A DNA stretch of 64,000 nt from an uncultured Porphyromonadaceae bacterium (GTDB taxonomy: Bacteria > Bacteroidota > Bacteroidia > Bacteroidales > Muribaculaceae). The notes under the pieces are model-generated. The model was not told where the DNA came from. It saw only the letters and a list, made by a program, of their open reading frames with translations, and searched no databases. The translations under genes and the position numbers were made by a program. Location of the stretch: the NCBI GenBank assembly GCA_900550645.1, contig URTA01000002.1, positions 38,139 through 102,138 of the forward strand, given 5' to 3'. Shown one piece after another: positions 45,911 through 54,650 of this stretch (within the stretch, counting starts at the first letter, position 1; every line of letters begins with the position of its first letter).

Positions 45911-48568
45911 TCACAATGTTGAGAGCAGCTCTTCGAGCGAGCCTCCGTCCATGAGGACGGAACGCGGTTTGCCGCCCTGTGCAGGGCCGACCACGCCGAC
46001 TTGTTCCAGCTGGTCCATAATCCTGCCGGCGCGGTTGTAGCCGATGCTGTACCTGCGCTGAATAGAGCAAGTCGACGCCTGGTTTGAGGAAACGACAAGT
46101 CGCGCTATTTCCTCAAACAGCGGGTCGCGCTCTGACAGGCTTCCGTGACCGCCGCCGTTGTCCTCGTCATTGCCGCCGACACGCGGCTCTGGCAGTATGT
46201 ATGCTCCCTGTGCGTATGCCTGGTCTGCGATGTACTGGCAGATGCGTTCAACTTCGGGAGTGTCAACGAATGCGCACTGCACCCGCACCATCTCACTGCT
46301 GTTGCTGATGAGCATGTCTCCTCGGCCGATGAGCTGCTGTGCGCCCGTAGTGTCGAGGATAGTCTTGCTGTCGATGCCGGAACTTACCTTGAATGCGATA
46401 CGTGCCGGGAAGTTGCTCTTGATGATGCCGGTAATCACATTTGTCGAGGGCCGTTGCGTGGCGATAATGACGTGCATGCCTACGGCGCGGGCTTTCTGCG
46501 CCAGGCGTGCTATCGGCATTTCTACTTCCTTGCCTGACTGCATGATGAGGTCGCTGAACTCATCGACGATGATGACGATGTAGGGGAGGAACTTGTGACC
46601 GTTGCTCGGGTTGAGCTTGTGGTCATGGAATTTCTTGTTGTATTCCTCGATGTTGCGCACACCGGCTTGCTTGAGCAGCTGGTAGCGGTCATCCATTTCC
46701 ACGCACAGTGAGCTGAGTGTCGCTGCGACACGGCTTATGTCTGTAATGATAGCATCTTCCTCGTCCGGGAGTTTTGCCAGGTAGTGCTTCTCGATTTTCG
46801 CATACAGGCTGAACTCGACCATTTTGGGGTCAACCATCACAAACTTGAGTTCGTCCGGGCGGCGGCAGTAGAGTAGCGACGTGATTATGGCGTTCAGGCC
46901 GACAGACTTGCCCTGTCCGGTAGCGCCGGCTACGAGCAGGTGTGGCATCTTGGCGAGGTCGGCTATGTATACTTCGCCGCCAATGGTGGAGCCGAGGGCG
47001 ATAGGCAGTTTGTATCGAGAGTTGCGGAACGCCGGCGACTTGATGACAGTGCGCATTGAGACCGTCTGCGGGTTCTTGTTTGCGACCTCTATGCCGACAG
47101 TGCCTTTGCCGGGAATAGGGGCTATGATGCGCACACCGACGGCGGCAAGGCTGAGGGCAATGTCATCGACAAGACTGCGTATCTTGGCGATTTTGATGCC
47201 CTTGTCAGGCACAATCTCGTACAGGGTGACCGTCGGGCCGACAGTAGCCTCTATGCTGACGATGCTTATGCCGAAATCGGCGAGCGTCTTGCGTATCTTC
47301 TCTTTGTTCTCAAGCTGCTCGTCGTGGTCTACTTCGACTATCTGTCCACGGTCGTCGAGCAGGTCATACGGCGGAAAATTGTAGGGGAAATGCTCGTAGC
47401 CCGCTTCGGACTGTTCCGGGGCGTCGGCATCTACCTCGCTTATGCGGTTCTGGTTGACAACCATAGTCCCGAGCGAATCAGCTTCGCTGTCGATGTCATT
47501 GCCCTCCTCTTCGGAGGTGTCGGTTGTGTCTCTATCGTCGTCTTCGAGTACGTATGTGCCATTGTCGCTGTCGTCGATTTCGCCATACAGTCCGCTGTCG
47601 TCAGTGTCAGTGATACCGCTGTTTTCACCGTCAAATGTCACATGGGTGTCTTCCCCATTATCGTCGGCAGTATCCTGTGACATTTCGTGTTCCCCTGCCA
47701 GTGCCGCGTCTTCGTCCTCTTTCAGCTCCAGCTCACGGATAAGGCGCATTTTCTCTTCATCGGCCTCGCGCTGCGCCCGTGCCTCTTCTCTGCGCTTTTT
47801 CGCAGCTTTGATCATTTTTCTGAAGAAGCGGATTATGTCTGCCAGGCAGAGTATGACGAATATTGCCACTGCCAGTATGAACAGCATCCATACCCCGATT
47901 TCACCGAAGAAGCCGAAGATGAATTCCGTGACCTGCCGCCCGTGCAGTCCTCCCCAGTTGACCGCAGTGTTGGTGTATACTGTGGAGATGCCGACAATCA
48001 GTGAAATGGCAATAAGCGCAACAAGGCATTTTATGGTGAAATTCACTGTCTTGAACTTGGTGTCGGGGATGAACAGCTTGACAGCCATGGCAAACATCCA
48101 GAGGATAATGACGGCTGAGCCGATTCCGAACGTGTCATTGATTAGGAACTCCGACAGGCGGGCCCCGCCTTCCCCCCCCTCGTTGGCAACACCAGCGGCT
48201 GCGCCGATGGCCAGGTTGCTGACCTTGGACTGGTCTGCGGTGCAGTTGGTGAGGTATGAGATGAAGGCAATGAACATGTAGACCGCAGTAATGGCAAGCA
48301 CTACGCCTGTAGTCAGCCGCAGTGTGCGGTTTGTCGCGAATTTGCGGTATGTTTCTGCACGGAACAGCGCGGACAGTCCCTGTATGTCTTGGACGACAGA
48401 CGGTGATGAGTCCTCCTTCTTTGCCGCTCGCTGCGACGGCTTGCGAGTGCGTTGGGTTTTGCCGACCTTTTTGCCGGCTGCATTATGCGGGTCAAGCGAG
48501 ATGACGGAGTTGTCTGCCTCGCCCGTAACGTCTTCGATTTGTGGAGTATAATCGTTATATCGTCCCAT
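45911..48568 (-). CDS. ftsK: DNA translocase FtsK
   Basis: An 885-residue septal DNA pump. There are four transmembrane helices in the first ~250 residues, a charged and acidic linker (~270-400, rich in Asp/Glu), then the alpha/beta motor with Walker A GATGQGKS at residues 548-555 and Walker B IVIIVDEFSDLI. The C-terminal winged-helix gamma domain (SIQRRYSIGYNRAGRIMDQLEQVGVVG) recognises orientation sequences. First gene of the ftsK-lolA-trxB run, with a consensus promoter. Confidence 0.97.
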   Translation of the reverse strand: MGRYNDYTPQIEDVTGEADNSVISLDPHNAAGKKVGKTQRTRKPSQRAAKKEDSSPSVVQDIQGLSALFRAETYRKFATNRTLRLTTGVVLAITAVYMFIAFISYLTNCTADQSKVSNLAIGAAAGVANEGGEGGARLSEFLINDTFGIGSAVIILWMFAMAVKLFIPDTKFKTVNFTIKCLVALIAISLIVGISTVYTNTAVNWGGLHGRQVTEFIFGFFGEIGVWMLFILAVAIFVILCLADIIRFFRKMIKAAKKRREEARAQREADEEKMRLIRELELKEDEDAALAGEHEMSQDTADDNGEDTHVTFDGENSGITDTDDSGLYGEIDDSDNGTYVLEDDDRDTTDTSEEEGNDIDSEADSLGTMVVNQNRISEVDADAPEQSEAGYEHFPYNFPPYDLLDDRGQIVEVDHDEQLENKEKIRKTLADFGISIVSIEATVGPTVTLYEIVPDKGIKIAKIRSLVDDIALSLAAVGVRIIAPIPGKGTVGIEVANKNPQTVSMRTVIKSPAFRNSRYKLPIALGSTIGGEVYIADLAKMPHLLVAGATGQGKSVGLNAIITSLLYCRRPDELKFVMVDPKMVEFSLYAKIEKHYLAKLPDEEDAIITDISRVAATLSSLCVEMDDRYQLLKQAGVRNIEEYNKKFHDHKLNPSNGHKFLPYIVIIVDEFSDLIMQSGKEVEMPIARLAQKARAVGMHVIIATQRPSTNVITGIIKSNFPARIAFKVSSGIDSKTILDTTGAQQLIGRGDMLISNSSEMVRVQCAFVDTPEVERICQYIADQAYAQGAYILPEPRVGGNDEDNGGGHGSLSERDPLFEEIARLVVSSNQASTCSIQRRYSIGYNRAGRIMDQLEQVGVVGPAQGGKPRSVLMDGGSLEELLSTL

Positions 48569-48606
48569 CTGCGAATTACTATTCAGTCAGTGTAAGTACA
48601 GGACTG

Positions 48607-48637
48607 CAAAGTTAACCAATTTCGGGGGCATATACAA
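48607..48637 (-). promoter_or_regulatory. ftsK promoter
   Basis: Minus strand TTG (48,635-48,637), 20 bases, TAACTTTG (48,607-48,614), about 38 bases before the start codon; perfect consensus. Confidence 0.65.
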
Positions 48638-48675
48638 TTACCTGTCAGTAATTTTTTGTCAGATTTTTCGACAGC

Positions 48676-48718
48676 AAAAAATAGCCGTGGCGGAGGATGT
48701 ACTTCCTCTGCCACGGCT
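48676..48718 (-). terminator. Terminator of the M3 peptidase gene
   Basis: Stem AGCCGTGGC..GAGGA with TCCTC..GCCACGGCT (48,683-48,697 and 48,704-48,718, one mismatch), followed on the minus strand by ATTTTTT. It begins 23 bases past the peptidase stop. Confidence 0.88.
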
Positions 48719-48741
48719 GGATTTCGGTTATGGCAATTTGC

Positions 48742-50883
48742 TTATTTCTTGATGCCGTCACGCTTCAGGAGCGCGTCAACTGTCGGCTTTTTGCCACGGA
48801 ACTCGATGTAGAGTTCCATCGGGTCTGCAGAACCGCCTGTTGACATCATTTTGAGGTATTTGTCGGCTGTCTTCTTGTCGAAGATGCCGTTCTCGAGGAA
48901 TGCCGAGAATGCGTCAGCGTCGAGCACTTCTGCCCACTTGTAGCCGTAGTAGCCGGCTGCATAGCCTCCGGAGAATATGTGTCCGAATGAGGGCGAGATG
49001 AGGCAGCCGCTCACTGCGTCAAATATCTTGACCGGTTCGAGTGCTGCGGCCTCAAACTCCTCGAGGTCTGCTGATGCGCGGAGCGGCTCGGTGAGGGTGT
49101 GGTATGCCATGTCGAGCAGACCAAAGTTGAGCTGGCGGACGCATGAGTAGGCTGCACCGAACTGCTGCGACTTGATGAATTTCTCGATGAGCTCCTGCGG
49201 CATCTTCTTGCCGGTCTTGTGGTGCTTGGCAAAGCTGTCGAGGAATTTCTTCTGCGGCAGGTAGTTCTCGTTGAATTGCGAGAACAGCTCAACGAAGTCG
49301 TGGAATACGCTTGTGCCGGACATGGTGCTGTACTTGGACTGCGCCGAGAGACCCTGGAGGGCGTGTCCGAACTCATGCAGGAATGTAGACACTTCGTAGG
49401 GGGTGAGCAGTACAGCCTCGTTGCCCACAGGCTTAGAGAAGTTGCAAACCACTGAAATCAGAGGGAGGGTACGTACACCGTTGTCATCTTTGCTTTCGGG
49501 ACGGAACTCGGTCATCCACGCGCCTGGAGCCTTGCCGGGACGGTAGAAGAAGTCTGTATAGAGCACGCCGAGTATTTTGCCGTCAGCTGAATATACGTCG
49601 TATGCGCGGACATCTGCGTGGTATCCGGGTATCTTCTTGTTTTCCTTGAACTTGAACCCGTACAGCTTGGTTGCGAGGCCGAACACACCGTCGATGGTGT
49701 TGTTCATCTCGAAATACGGTTTCATGTCCTCGTCGTTGAATGCGTAGTTCGCGTTCTTCAGTTTGTCAGACCAGTAGCTGTAGTCCCAAGCCTCGAGCTT
49801 GAAGTCCGTACCTTCGGTCTTCTGTGCAAACTCCTCGATTTCCTTCACCTCCTGACGCATAGCGGGCATGTATGCGTCCTTCAGCTGGTTGAGCAGGTCG
49901 TATACGGCTGTCGGTGTTGCCGCCATAGTTCCCTGAAGCTGGTATTCGGCGAAATTCTTCTTGCCGAACAGCTGGCCGATTTCCATGCGGATGTTGGTGA
50001 TGTCTTTCAGTATCAGCTCGTTGTCAAACTCTCCGCCGCAGTTGCGTGAGTTGTACATCTTGTACATCTGGAAACGCAGGTCGCGGTTCTTGTTGTACTT
50101 CATGAACGGGGAGTAGGAGGGAGCGAACACTGTGAACAGGTACAGAGAGCCGTCGTCAGCCTTGCCTTCAGCCGCAAGCACTTCCTTGGCCTCGTGTCGG
50201 GCAGCGTCGATGATGGACTGGGGCATGCCCTCAAGCTGGTCAAGTGTGAGCCACATCCGGCGTTCCGGGTCTTTCATGCCGTTTGTAACATTCTGCGCGA
50301 AACGGATGTTGAGGTTGGAGAGTTCGGCGGTCAGCTTGCGGTATTTCTCGCGAGCCTCTGCGCTGAGGTTTGCGCCGGACTCCTCGAAGCTTTTGTATGT
50401 CAGCTCGATGAGACGCTGGTCCTCGGGAGTGAGGTCAGTGCGTGAAGCACGGTTGTTGTATACCTCCTTTACACGTTGCCACAGCTTCTCATTGAGCATG
50501 ATGTCTGTGGAGTGGCGTGTCAGCTCCGGAGTCAGTTCGGAGGTTATGCGCATCAGGACGGTGTCGCCTGTAGCGTGTTCCACATTACTGAGTGCGAGCT
50601 GAGCGATTGTCAGCGTGCTGCCGCTGCGGTCGAGAGCCACGATGGTATTCTCGAAAGTCGGGGCTTCTGTGTTGGAGGTGATAGCGTCAATCTCCTGGAT
50701 GTGTTGTTTGATGCCCTCGCGCACCGCGTTTTCGTAGTCAGAGGGCTGCAGGCGGTCAAACGGCACAACGCCGTATGGCAGCTGCGACGGCTCGAGCAGC
50801 GGATTGGCTGCCTGTGCCGGAATCTGCGTAGATGCACCCATAATGGTAAGTGCTGATAATGAGGTTAATAAAAATTTTTTCAT
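48742..50883 (-). CDS. M3-family peptidyl-dipeptidase/oligopeptidase
   Basis: Exported zinc metallopeptidase of 713 residues, Dcp-like. Signal peptide MKKFLLTSLSALTIMGASTQIPAQA; zinc site HEFGHAL at 503-509 with FLHEFGHALQGLSAQSKYSTMSGT around it, and the typical helix DFVELFSQFNENYL after it. It removes dipeptides from peptide C termini, probably in the periplasm. Stands alone with its own terminator. Confidence 0.93.
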   Translation of the reverse strand: MKKFLLTSLSALTIMGASTQIPAQAANPLLEPSQLPYGVVPFDRLQPSDYENAVREGIKQHIQEIDAITSNTEAPTFENTIVALDRSGSTLTIAQLALSNVEHATGDTVLMRITSELTPELTRHSTDIMLNEKLWQRVKEVYNNRASRTDLTPEDQRLIELTYKSFEESGANLSAEAREKYRKLTAELSNLNIRFAQNVTNGMKDPERRMWLTLDQLEGMPQSIIDAARHEAKEVLAAEGKADDGSLYLFTVFAPSYSPFMKYNKNRDLRFQMYKMYNSRNCGGEFDNELILKDITNIRMEIGQLFGKKNFAEYQLQGTMAATPTAVYDLLNQLKDAYMPAMRQEVKEIEEFAQKTEGTDFKLEAWDYSYWSDKLKNANYAFNDEDMKPYFEMNNTIDGVFGLATKLYGFKFKENKKIPGYHADVRAYDVYSADGKILGVLYTDFFYRPGKAPGAWMTEFRPESKDDNGVRTLPLISVVCNFSKPVGNEAVLLTPYEVSTFLHEFGHALQGLSAQSKYSTMSGTSVFHDFVELFSQFNENYLPQKKFLDSFAKHHKTGKKMPQELIEKFIKSQQFGAAYSCVRQLNFGLLDMAYHTLTEPLRASADLEEFEAAALEPVKIFDAVSGCLISPSFGHIFSGGYAAGYYGYKWAEVLDADAFSAFLENGIFDKKTADKYLKMMSTGGSADPMELYIEFRGKKPTVDALLKRDGIKK

Positions 50884-50949
50884 TCTGTGATAGTAATGAT
50901 TAGATGTGTCGTCGGAATTTGGACAGCCGCTATATTGACGGCCTCCGCA

Positions 50950-51255
50950 TCAGCAGCCTTTGCCGTCGATGCTGCAAGATGCTCCAGTCTCAAACTCATT
51001 ATTTGCCGGTTTGATGCCGGCAACTTCGGGGTCGAGAGTCACTGTGCCGTCCTCGAGTACAAAACATGGTATGCCGACAGAGCCGCTGCGCTTTGCTTCT
51101 GCAAAAGCCGGGTCGGTGTCCCGCAGATGCAGAAACTCTTTCAGCGCGTGCACGTCAGCGCCGATGTCGATTATCTCATATTTGCTGTTGCCGCTGACTG
51201 CACATTTTGCTGAGATGCAGTCGGGGCAGCTGTCCATTGAATATATGCGTATCAT
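50950..51255 (-). CDS. Glutaredoxin-like small thiol protein
   Basis: A 101-residue protein with a thioredoxin-fold N-terminal strand and a CPDC redox centre (IRIYSMDSCPDCISAKCAV), a conserved cis-Pro loop (SVGIPCFVLEDGTVTLD) and further cysteines at the C terminus (ASCSIDGKGC). Cellular partner unknown. Its start lies 27 bases after the rluD stop, so it may follow rluD in the same transcript. Confidence 0.75.
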   Translation of the reverse strand: MIRIYSMDSCPDCISAKCAVSGNSKYEIIDIGADVHALKEFLHLRDTDPAFAEAKRSGSVGIPCFVLEDGTVTLDPEVAGIKPANNEFETGASCSIDGKGC

Positions 51256-51282
51256 ATTATGTGTGTTGTACAGCTGATTATG

Positions 51283-52407
51283 TCAGTCTGTGCGGCGGTA
51301 GTCGCGCCATTTCTCTATGAGCCAGGTCATGTCGTCCGGTATCGGTGCAGAGAAGTCCATCTGTTCTCCGGTGTGTGGGTGCGTGAAACCGAGAGTCCTG
51401 GCGTGCAGGGCTTGGCGCGGACAAATGCTGAAGCAGTTTTCGATAAACTGCCGGTACTTGGCGAATGTCGTGCCGCGCAATATCTTGTCGCCTCCGTATC
51501 TGGCATCGTTGAACAGCGGATGTCCGATGTACTTCATGTGTACGCGGATCTGGTGTGTTCGTCCTGTCTCAAGCACGCATTTCACTACTGACACATAGCC
51601 GAAAGTCTCGATGACCTTGTAATGCGTCACGGCGTGCTTGCCTATCGAGGGGTCTTCAAATACCTGCATCTGAAGGCGGTCGCGCGGATTGCGGGCTATG
51701 TTGCCGACTATCGTGCCTTCGGGTTCGGGAAAGTCTCCCCATACAACAGCCACATATTCACGGCGTGTGGTCTTGTTGAAGAACTGTGTGCCGAGGTGCG
51801 TCTTTGCCTCCGGTGTCTTGGCTATTACGAGCAGTCCGGACGTGTCCTTGTCAATGCGGTGTACCAGCCCGAGGCGCGGGTCGTCAACGTCGTAGTCGGG
51901 ATTGTCGCGGAAATGCCAAGCGAGTGCGTTGACCAGTGTGCCGTGATAGTTGCCGTGGCCCGGGTGTACCACCAGCCCTGCAGGCTTGTTGACCACGAGT
52001 ACCCACTTGTCCTCATATACTATGTCGAGGGGTATGTCCTCGGGTATGATTTCGAGTTCGTACCGTGGACGGTCCATAACGATGCTTACCACATCGTCAG
52101 GTTTGACCTTGTAGCTTGACTTGACGGCCTTGCCGTTGACGATTATGCACCCGGCGTCAGCGGCTTGTTGGATGCGGTTGCGGGATGTCTTCTGCATCCG
52201 CGTGACCAGAAACTTGTCGACACGCAGCAGCTGTTGTCCCTTGTCGGCGACAAAACGGAAATGCTCAAACATCTCCCTTCCATCAGCATCGACAAACAAT
52301 GCTTCGTCCGCAACATTGTCTTCGTCATCAGGCATTGAGGCTATAGGAGCTGTTTCGGGAGTGGCATTTAGGCTTATATTCTGATATTCTTCGCTGGATG
52401 TGGTCAT
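51283..52407 (-). CDS. rluD: RluA/RluD-family pseudouridine synthase
   Basis: rRNA pseudouridine synthase, 374 residues. There is an S4 RNA-binding domain (QQLLRVDKFLVTRMQKTSRNRIQQAADAG), and the catalytic Asp in HRIDKDTSGLLVIAK; the GRTHQIRVHMKYIGHP motif is complete. Assigned as RluD by similarity; RluA or RluC activity cannot be excluded. Its start overlaps the PASTA gene stop by 4 bases. Confidence 0.92.
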   Translation of the reverse strand: MTTSSEEYQNISLNATPETAPIASMPDDEDNVADEALFVDADGREMFEHFRFVADKGQQLLRVDKFLVTRMQKTSRNRIQQAADAGCIIVNGKAVKSSYKVKPDDVVSIVMDRPRYELEIIPEDIPLDIVYEDKWVLVVNKPAGLVVHPGHGNYHGTLVNALAWHFRDNPDYDVDDPRLGLVHRIDKDTSGLLVIAKTPEAKTHLGTQFFNKTTRREYVAVVWGDFPEPEGTIVGNIARNPRDRLQMQVFEDPSIGKHAVTHYKVIETFGYVSVVKCVLETGRTHQIRVHMKYIGHPLFNDARYGGDKILRGTTFAKYRQFIENCFSICPRQALHARTLGFTHPHTGEQMDFSAPIPDDMTWLIEKWRDYRRTD

Positions 52408-53186
52408 TCAACAAACTCGTATTCAGGTTCTTCGTCTTGTTCCTCCTGGTTTTCAGAGGGCGCAGGATAGGATGGGCTGTTTGCTTCCTCCGGCGACATG
52501 TAGCCCTCTTCGCCGTTCTCGAGGTTGTAGTAATATGTCTGTCCAGAGCGTGACAGCTCCTCGTTCTGAAGCGAATCACGCAGTTCTCGCAGCCGGCCGT
52601 CATATACCTCGATGATGATCCGCGAGTTGACAGGCACTTTGTCCCCCTTCTTGACAGTGCGTCCGTTGGACAGCACCTTGACTATTCGGTCGGTTTCGCC
52701 GAGTACCTTGATAATCTGTATGTTTTTGAATCCGAGTTCCTCGAGTCGCGAGATGCCCTGCCGCAGCGAGACGCCTTTCAGCGCGTCCTCGTTGTGGTTA
52801 GGCCCGCCGTCTATTTCTACCTGCTTGGGGTTTACTGCATTGATATACAGGAATATCTTGCGGCCTGGCTTGACCACGGATTTCGCTTTCGGGAACTGTT
52901 CTATTACATAACCCGGCTTTATGTCCTCTCTGTATAGTGAGTCTCGGATGTCTATCTTGAACCCTGCGGCATGCAGTTTCTTGATAGCCTCCGTGTAGGA
53001 CATGTTCTCAACGTTAGGCACGATGTCTTTTTGCCCGTGTTTGGTGAACAGGGCAATGGAAATATAAGAGATCCATAATCCTATAGCAGCTACAACCACT
53101 ATGATTACGAGGTTGAGGATAATGGAGTTGCCGACCAAGGAGCGTTTCTCCTTGCGGGGGTCTTCGGGTGAGTTATAGTCGTTCAA
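52404..53186 (-). CDS. Membrane-anchored PASTA-domain protein
   Basis: About 260 residues: one transmembrane helix (IILNLVIIVVVAAIGLWISYISIALF), then two to three PASTA domains (IVPNVENMSYTEAIKKLHAAGFKIDI and VSLRQGISRLEELGFKNIQII), then an acidic, Pro/Glu-rich tail. PASTA domains bind peptidoglycan in other proteins; no kinase domain is present. The start is uncertain: no ATG lies near the natural N terminus NDYNSPEDPRKEKRSLVGNS, so I favour TTG at 53,186. An ATG at 53,294 adds residues without similarity and runs through a possible -7 box (TAACTTTA, 53,213-53,220). Confidence 0.75.
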   Translation of the reverse strand: MNDYNSPEDPRKEKRSLVGNSIILNLVIIVVVAAIGLWISYISIALFTKHGQKDIVPNVENMSYTEAIKKLHAAGFKIDIRDSLYREDIKPGYVIEQFPKAKSVVKPGRKIFLYINAVNPKQVEIDGGPNHNEDALKGVSLRQGISRLEELGFKNIQIIKVLGETDRIVKVLSNGRTVKKGDKVPVNSRIIIEVYDGRLRELRDSLQNEELSRSGQTYYYNLENGEEGYMSPEEANSPSYPAPSENQEEQDEEPEYEFVE

Positions 53187-53347
53187 TGCGATGTTGTTTC
53201 TTGTTTGAGATGTAAAGTTAGTGAAATTATCGCGATGAAAAGGCATTTCGGGCGGAAAATCTTTGTTTGAACCTCTTCGGGGTGATTGTTGCATTAATAT
53301 TAGTTAAATAAGGAATGCCGCATGGCGGTAATGTGGCGAAATATGAG

Positions 53348-53355
53348 TAACTTTG
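53348..53355 (+). promoter_or_regulatory. -7 box of the bamD promoter
   Basis: TAACTTTG, 25 bases before the bamD start. No TTG stands at the 19-21-base spacing upstream, so only the -7 element is convincing. Confidence 0.45.
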
Positions 53356-53379
53356 CATTTCAAAGTGTAGATATATCCG

Positions 53380-54180
53380 ATGCGAAATTATTTGTGTCTC
53401 ATAATTCTTGCGTGCCTGTTGGCGGGATGCGGCGAATATAACAAGGTCTACAAGAGTACAGACCCCAAAGTTAAGTTCGAGTATGCTAAGCGGGCTTTCG
53501 ACGAGAAGAAATATAATCAGGCATACACGCTGCTGGAACAGGTCATTACGCCGTTGCGCGGCGGTCCTGACGGCGAGGAGGCTCTTTACCTGCTTGGCCT
53601 TTCTTATTATGAGGATAAGGACTACCTTAATTCAGGTGTGTATTTCAAGACATACTACAACCGCTACCCGCGCGGCAAGTATGCAGAGCTTGCGCGGTTC
53701 TACAGCGGCTACGGCTATTATCTTGATTCCCCCGACCCGCAGCTCGACCAGTCTATAACCATCAAGGCTATTGAGGAGCTTCAGGGCTTTTTGGATTATT
53801 ATCCGAAAAGCGATCGTGTTACAATGGCGCAGAACGCCATTTTCGAGCTGCAAGACAAGTTGACTTTGAAGGAGCTGCAGAATGCCCAGCTGTATTACAA
53901 CCTGGGCAATTTCCTGGGCAACAATTACGCCGCCGCTGTGATTGTGGCTGAAAATGCACTGAAACAGTATCCATACTCAAAATACCGCGAAGATTTCGAG
54001 ATGATTATACTCAAATCGAAATATCAGCAGGCGCGGCAGAGTGTGGATGAAAAGCGGCGTGAACGCTATCAGGATGTTGTGGACGAATACTATTCGTTCA
54101 TCAACAATTTCCCTGACTCGAAATACAAAAGTGAGGCAGACGCGATGTTCAAGGTGTCGCGCTCGCACGTTGAGAACTAA
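53380..54180 (+). CDS. bamD: Outer-membrane assembly lipoprotein BamD
   Basis: Component of the BAM complex that inserts beta-barrels. A 266-residue lipoprotein with lipobox LLAGC (Cys ~17) and TPR-like repeats (YAKRAFDEKKYNQAYTLLEQV, EALYLLGLSYYEDKDYLNSGVYFKTYYNRYPRGKYAE). Followed after 46 bases by rpoZ, the standard Bacteroidetes order. Confidence 0.95.
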   Translation: MRNYLCLIILACLLAGCGEYNKVYKSTDPKVKFEYAKRAFDEKKYNQAYTLLEQVITPLRGGPDGEEALYLLGLSYYEDKDYLNSGVYFKTYYNRYPRGKYAELARFYSGYGYYLDSPDPQLDQSITIKAIEELQGFLDYYPKSDRVTMAQNAIFELQDKLTLKELQNAQLYYNLGNFLGNNYAAAVIVAENALKQYPYSKYREDFEMIILKSKYQQARQSVDEKRRERYQDVVDEYYSFINNFPDSKYKSEADAMFKVSRSHVEN

Positions 54181-54226
54181 TCTCGCCATTCAATAAGAAA
54201 CAAAGACTCATAACATATTCAGTAAG

Positions 54227-54562
54227 ATGGATTACAAGAAAACAAACGCTCCCACCAACACTGTCACCCGCGACATGATTGCGATGGCGGACCAGACTGG
54301 CAATGTCTATGAAACTGTTTGCATCATCGGCAAACGGGCTAACCAGATTGCCGTGGATATGAAGAAGGGACTTGAAAAGAAACTTGCGGAGTTTGCTACT
54401 ACCGATAATCTTGAGGAGACGGCTGAAAACCATGAGCAGATAGAAATATCCCGTTTCTACGAGAAGCTCCCCAAGCCGACGCTGATTGCCACACAGGAGT
54501 ATCTCGAGCACAAGCTCTACTTCACCAATCCTCTGAAAGAGAAGGACAAACTCGCAGATTGA
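54227..54562 (+). CDS. rpoZ: RNA polymerase omega-like subunit (RpoZ)
   Basis: A 111-residue protein of the Bacteroidetes RpoZ/Rpb6 type. VYETVCIIGKRANQIAVDMKKGLEKKLAEFA is the omega core, followed by a lineage-specific tail (EISRFYEKLPKPTLIATQEYLEHKLYF). It helps assemble RNA polymerase. Follows bamD in a two-gene unit ended by a hairpin. Confidence 0.92.
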   Translation: MDYKKTNAPTNTVTRDMIAMADQTGNVYETVCIIGKRANQIAVDMKKGLEKKLAEFATTDNLEETAENHEQIEISRFYEKLPKPTLIATQEYLEHKLYFTNPLKEKDKLAD

Positions 54563-54593
54563 CAAGCACAATCTGCAACTGCATACAAACAAT

Positions 54594-54638
54594 GGCCTGG
54601 ATTAAGGTTTACTCCTTTTCCAGGCCGTTCTGATTTTG
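54594..54638 (+). terminator. Possible terminator after rpoZ
   Basis: Stem GGCCTGG (54,594-54,600) and CCAGGCC (54,620-54,626), loop of 19 bases, then GTTCTGATTTTG. The weak T-run leaves open partial read-through into the next gene, whose start lies 24 bases beyond the stem. Confidence 0.55.
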
Positions 54639-54650
54639 TCAGACACACCA

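Noticed and set aside
45888..46070. N-terminal extension of the LolA frame into ftsK
   Set aside because: Overlaps ftsK in another frame and precedes the real signal peptide.
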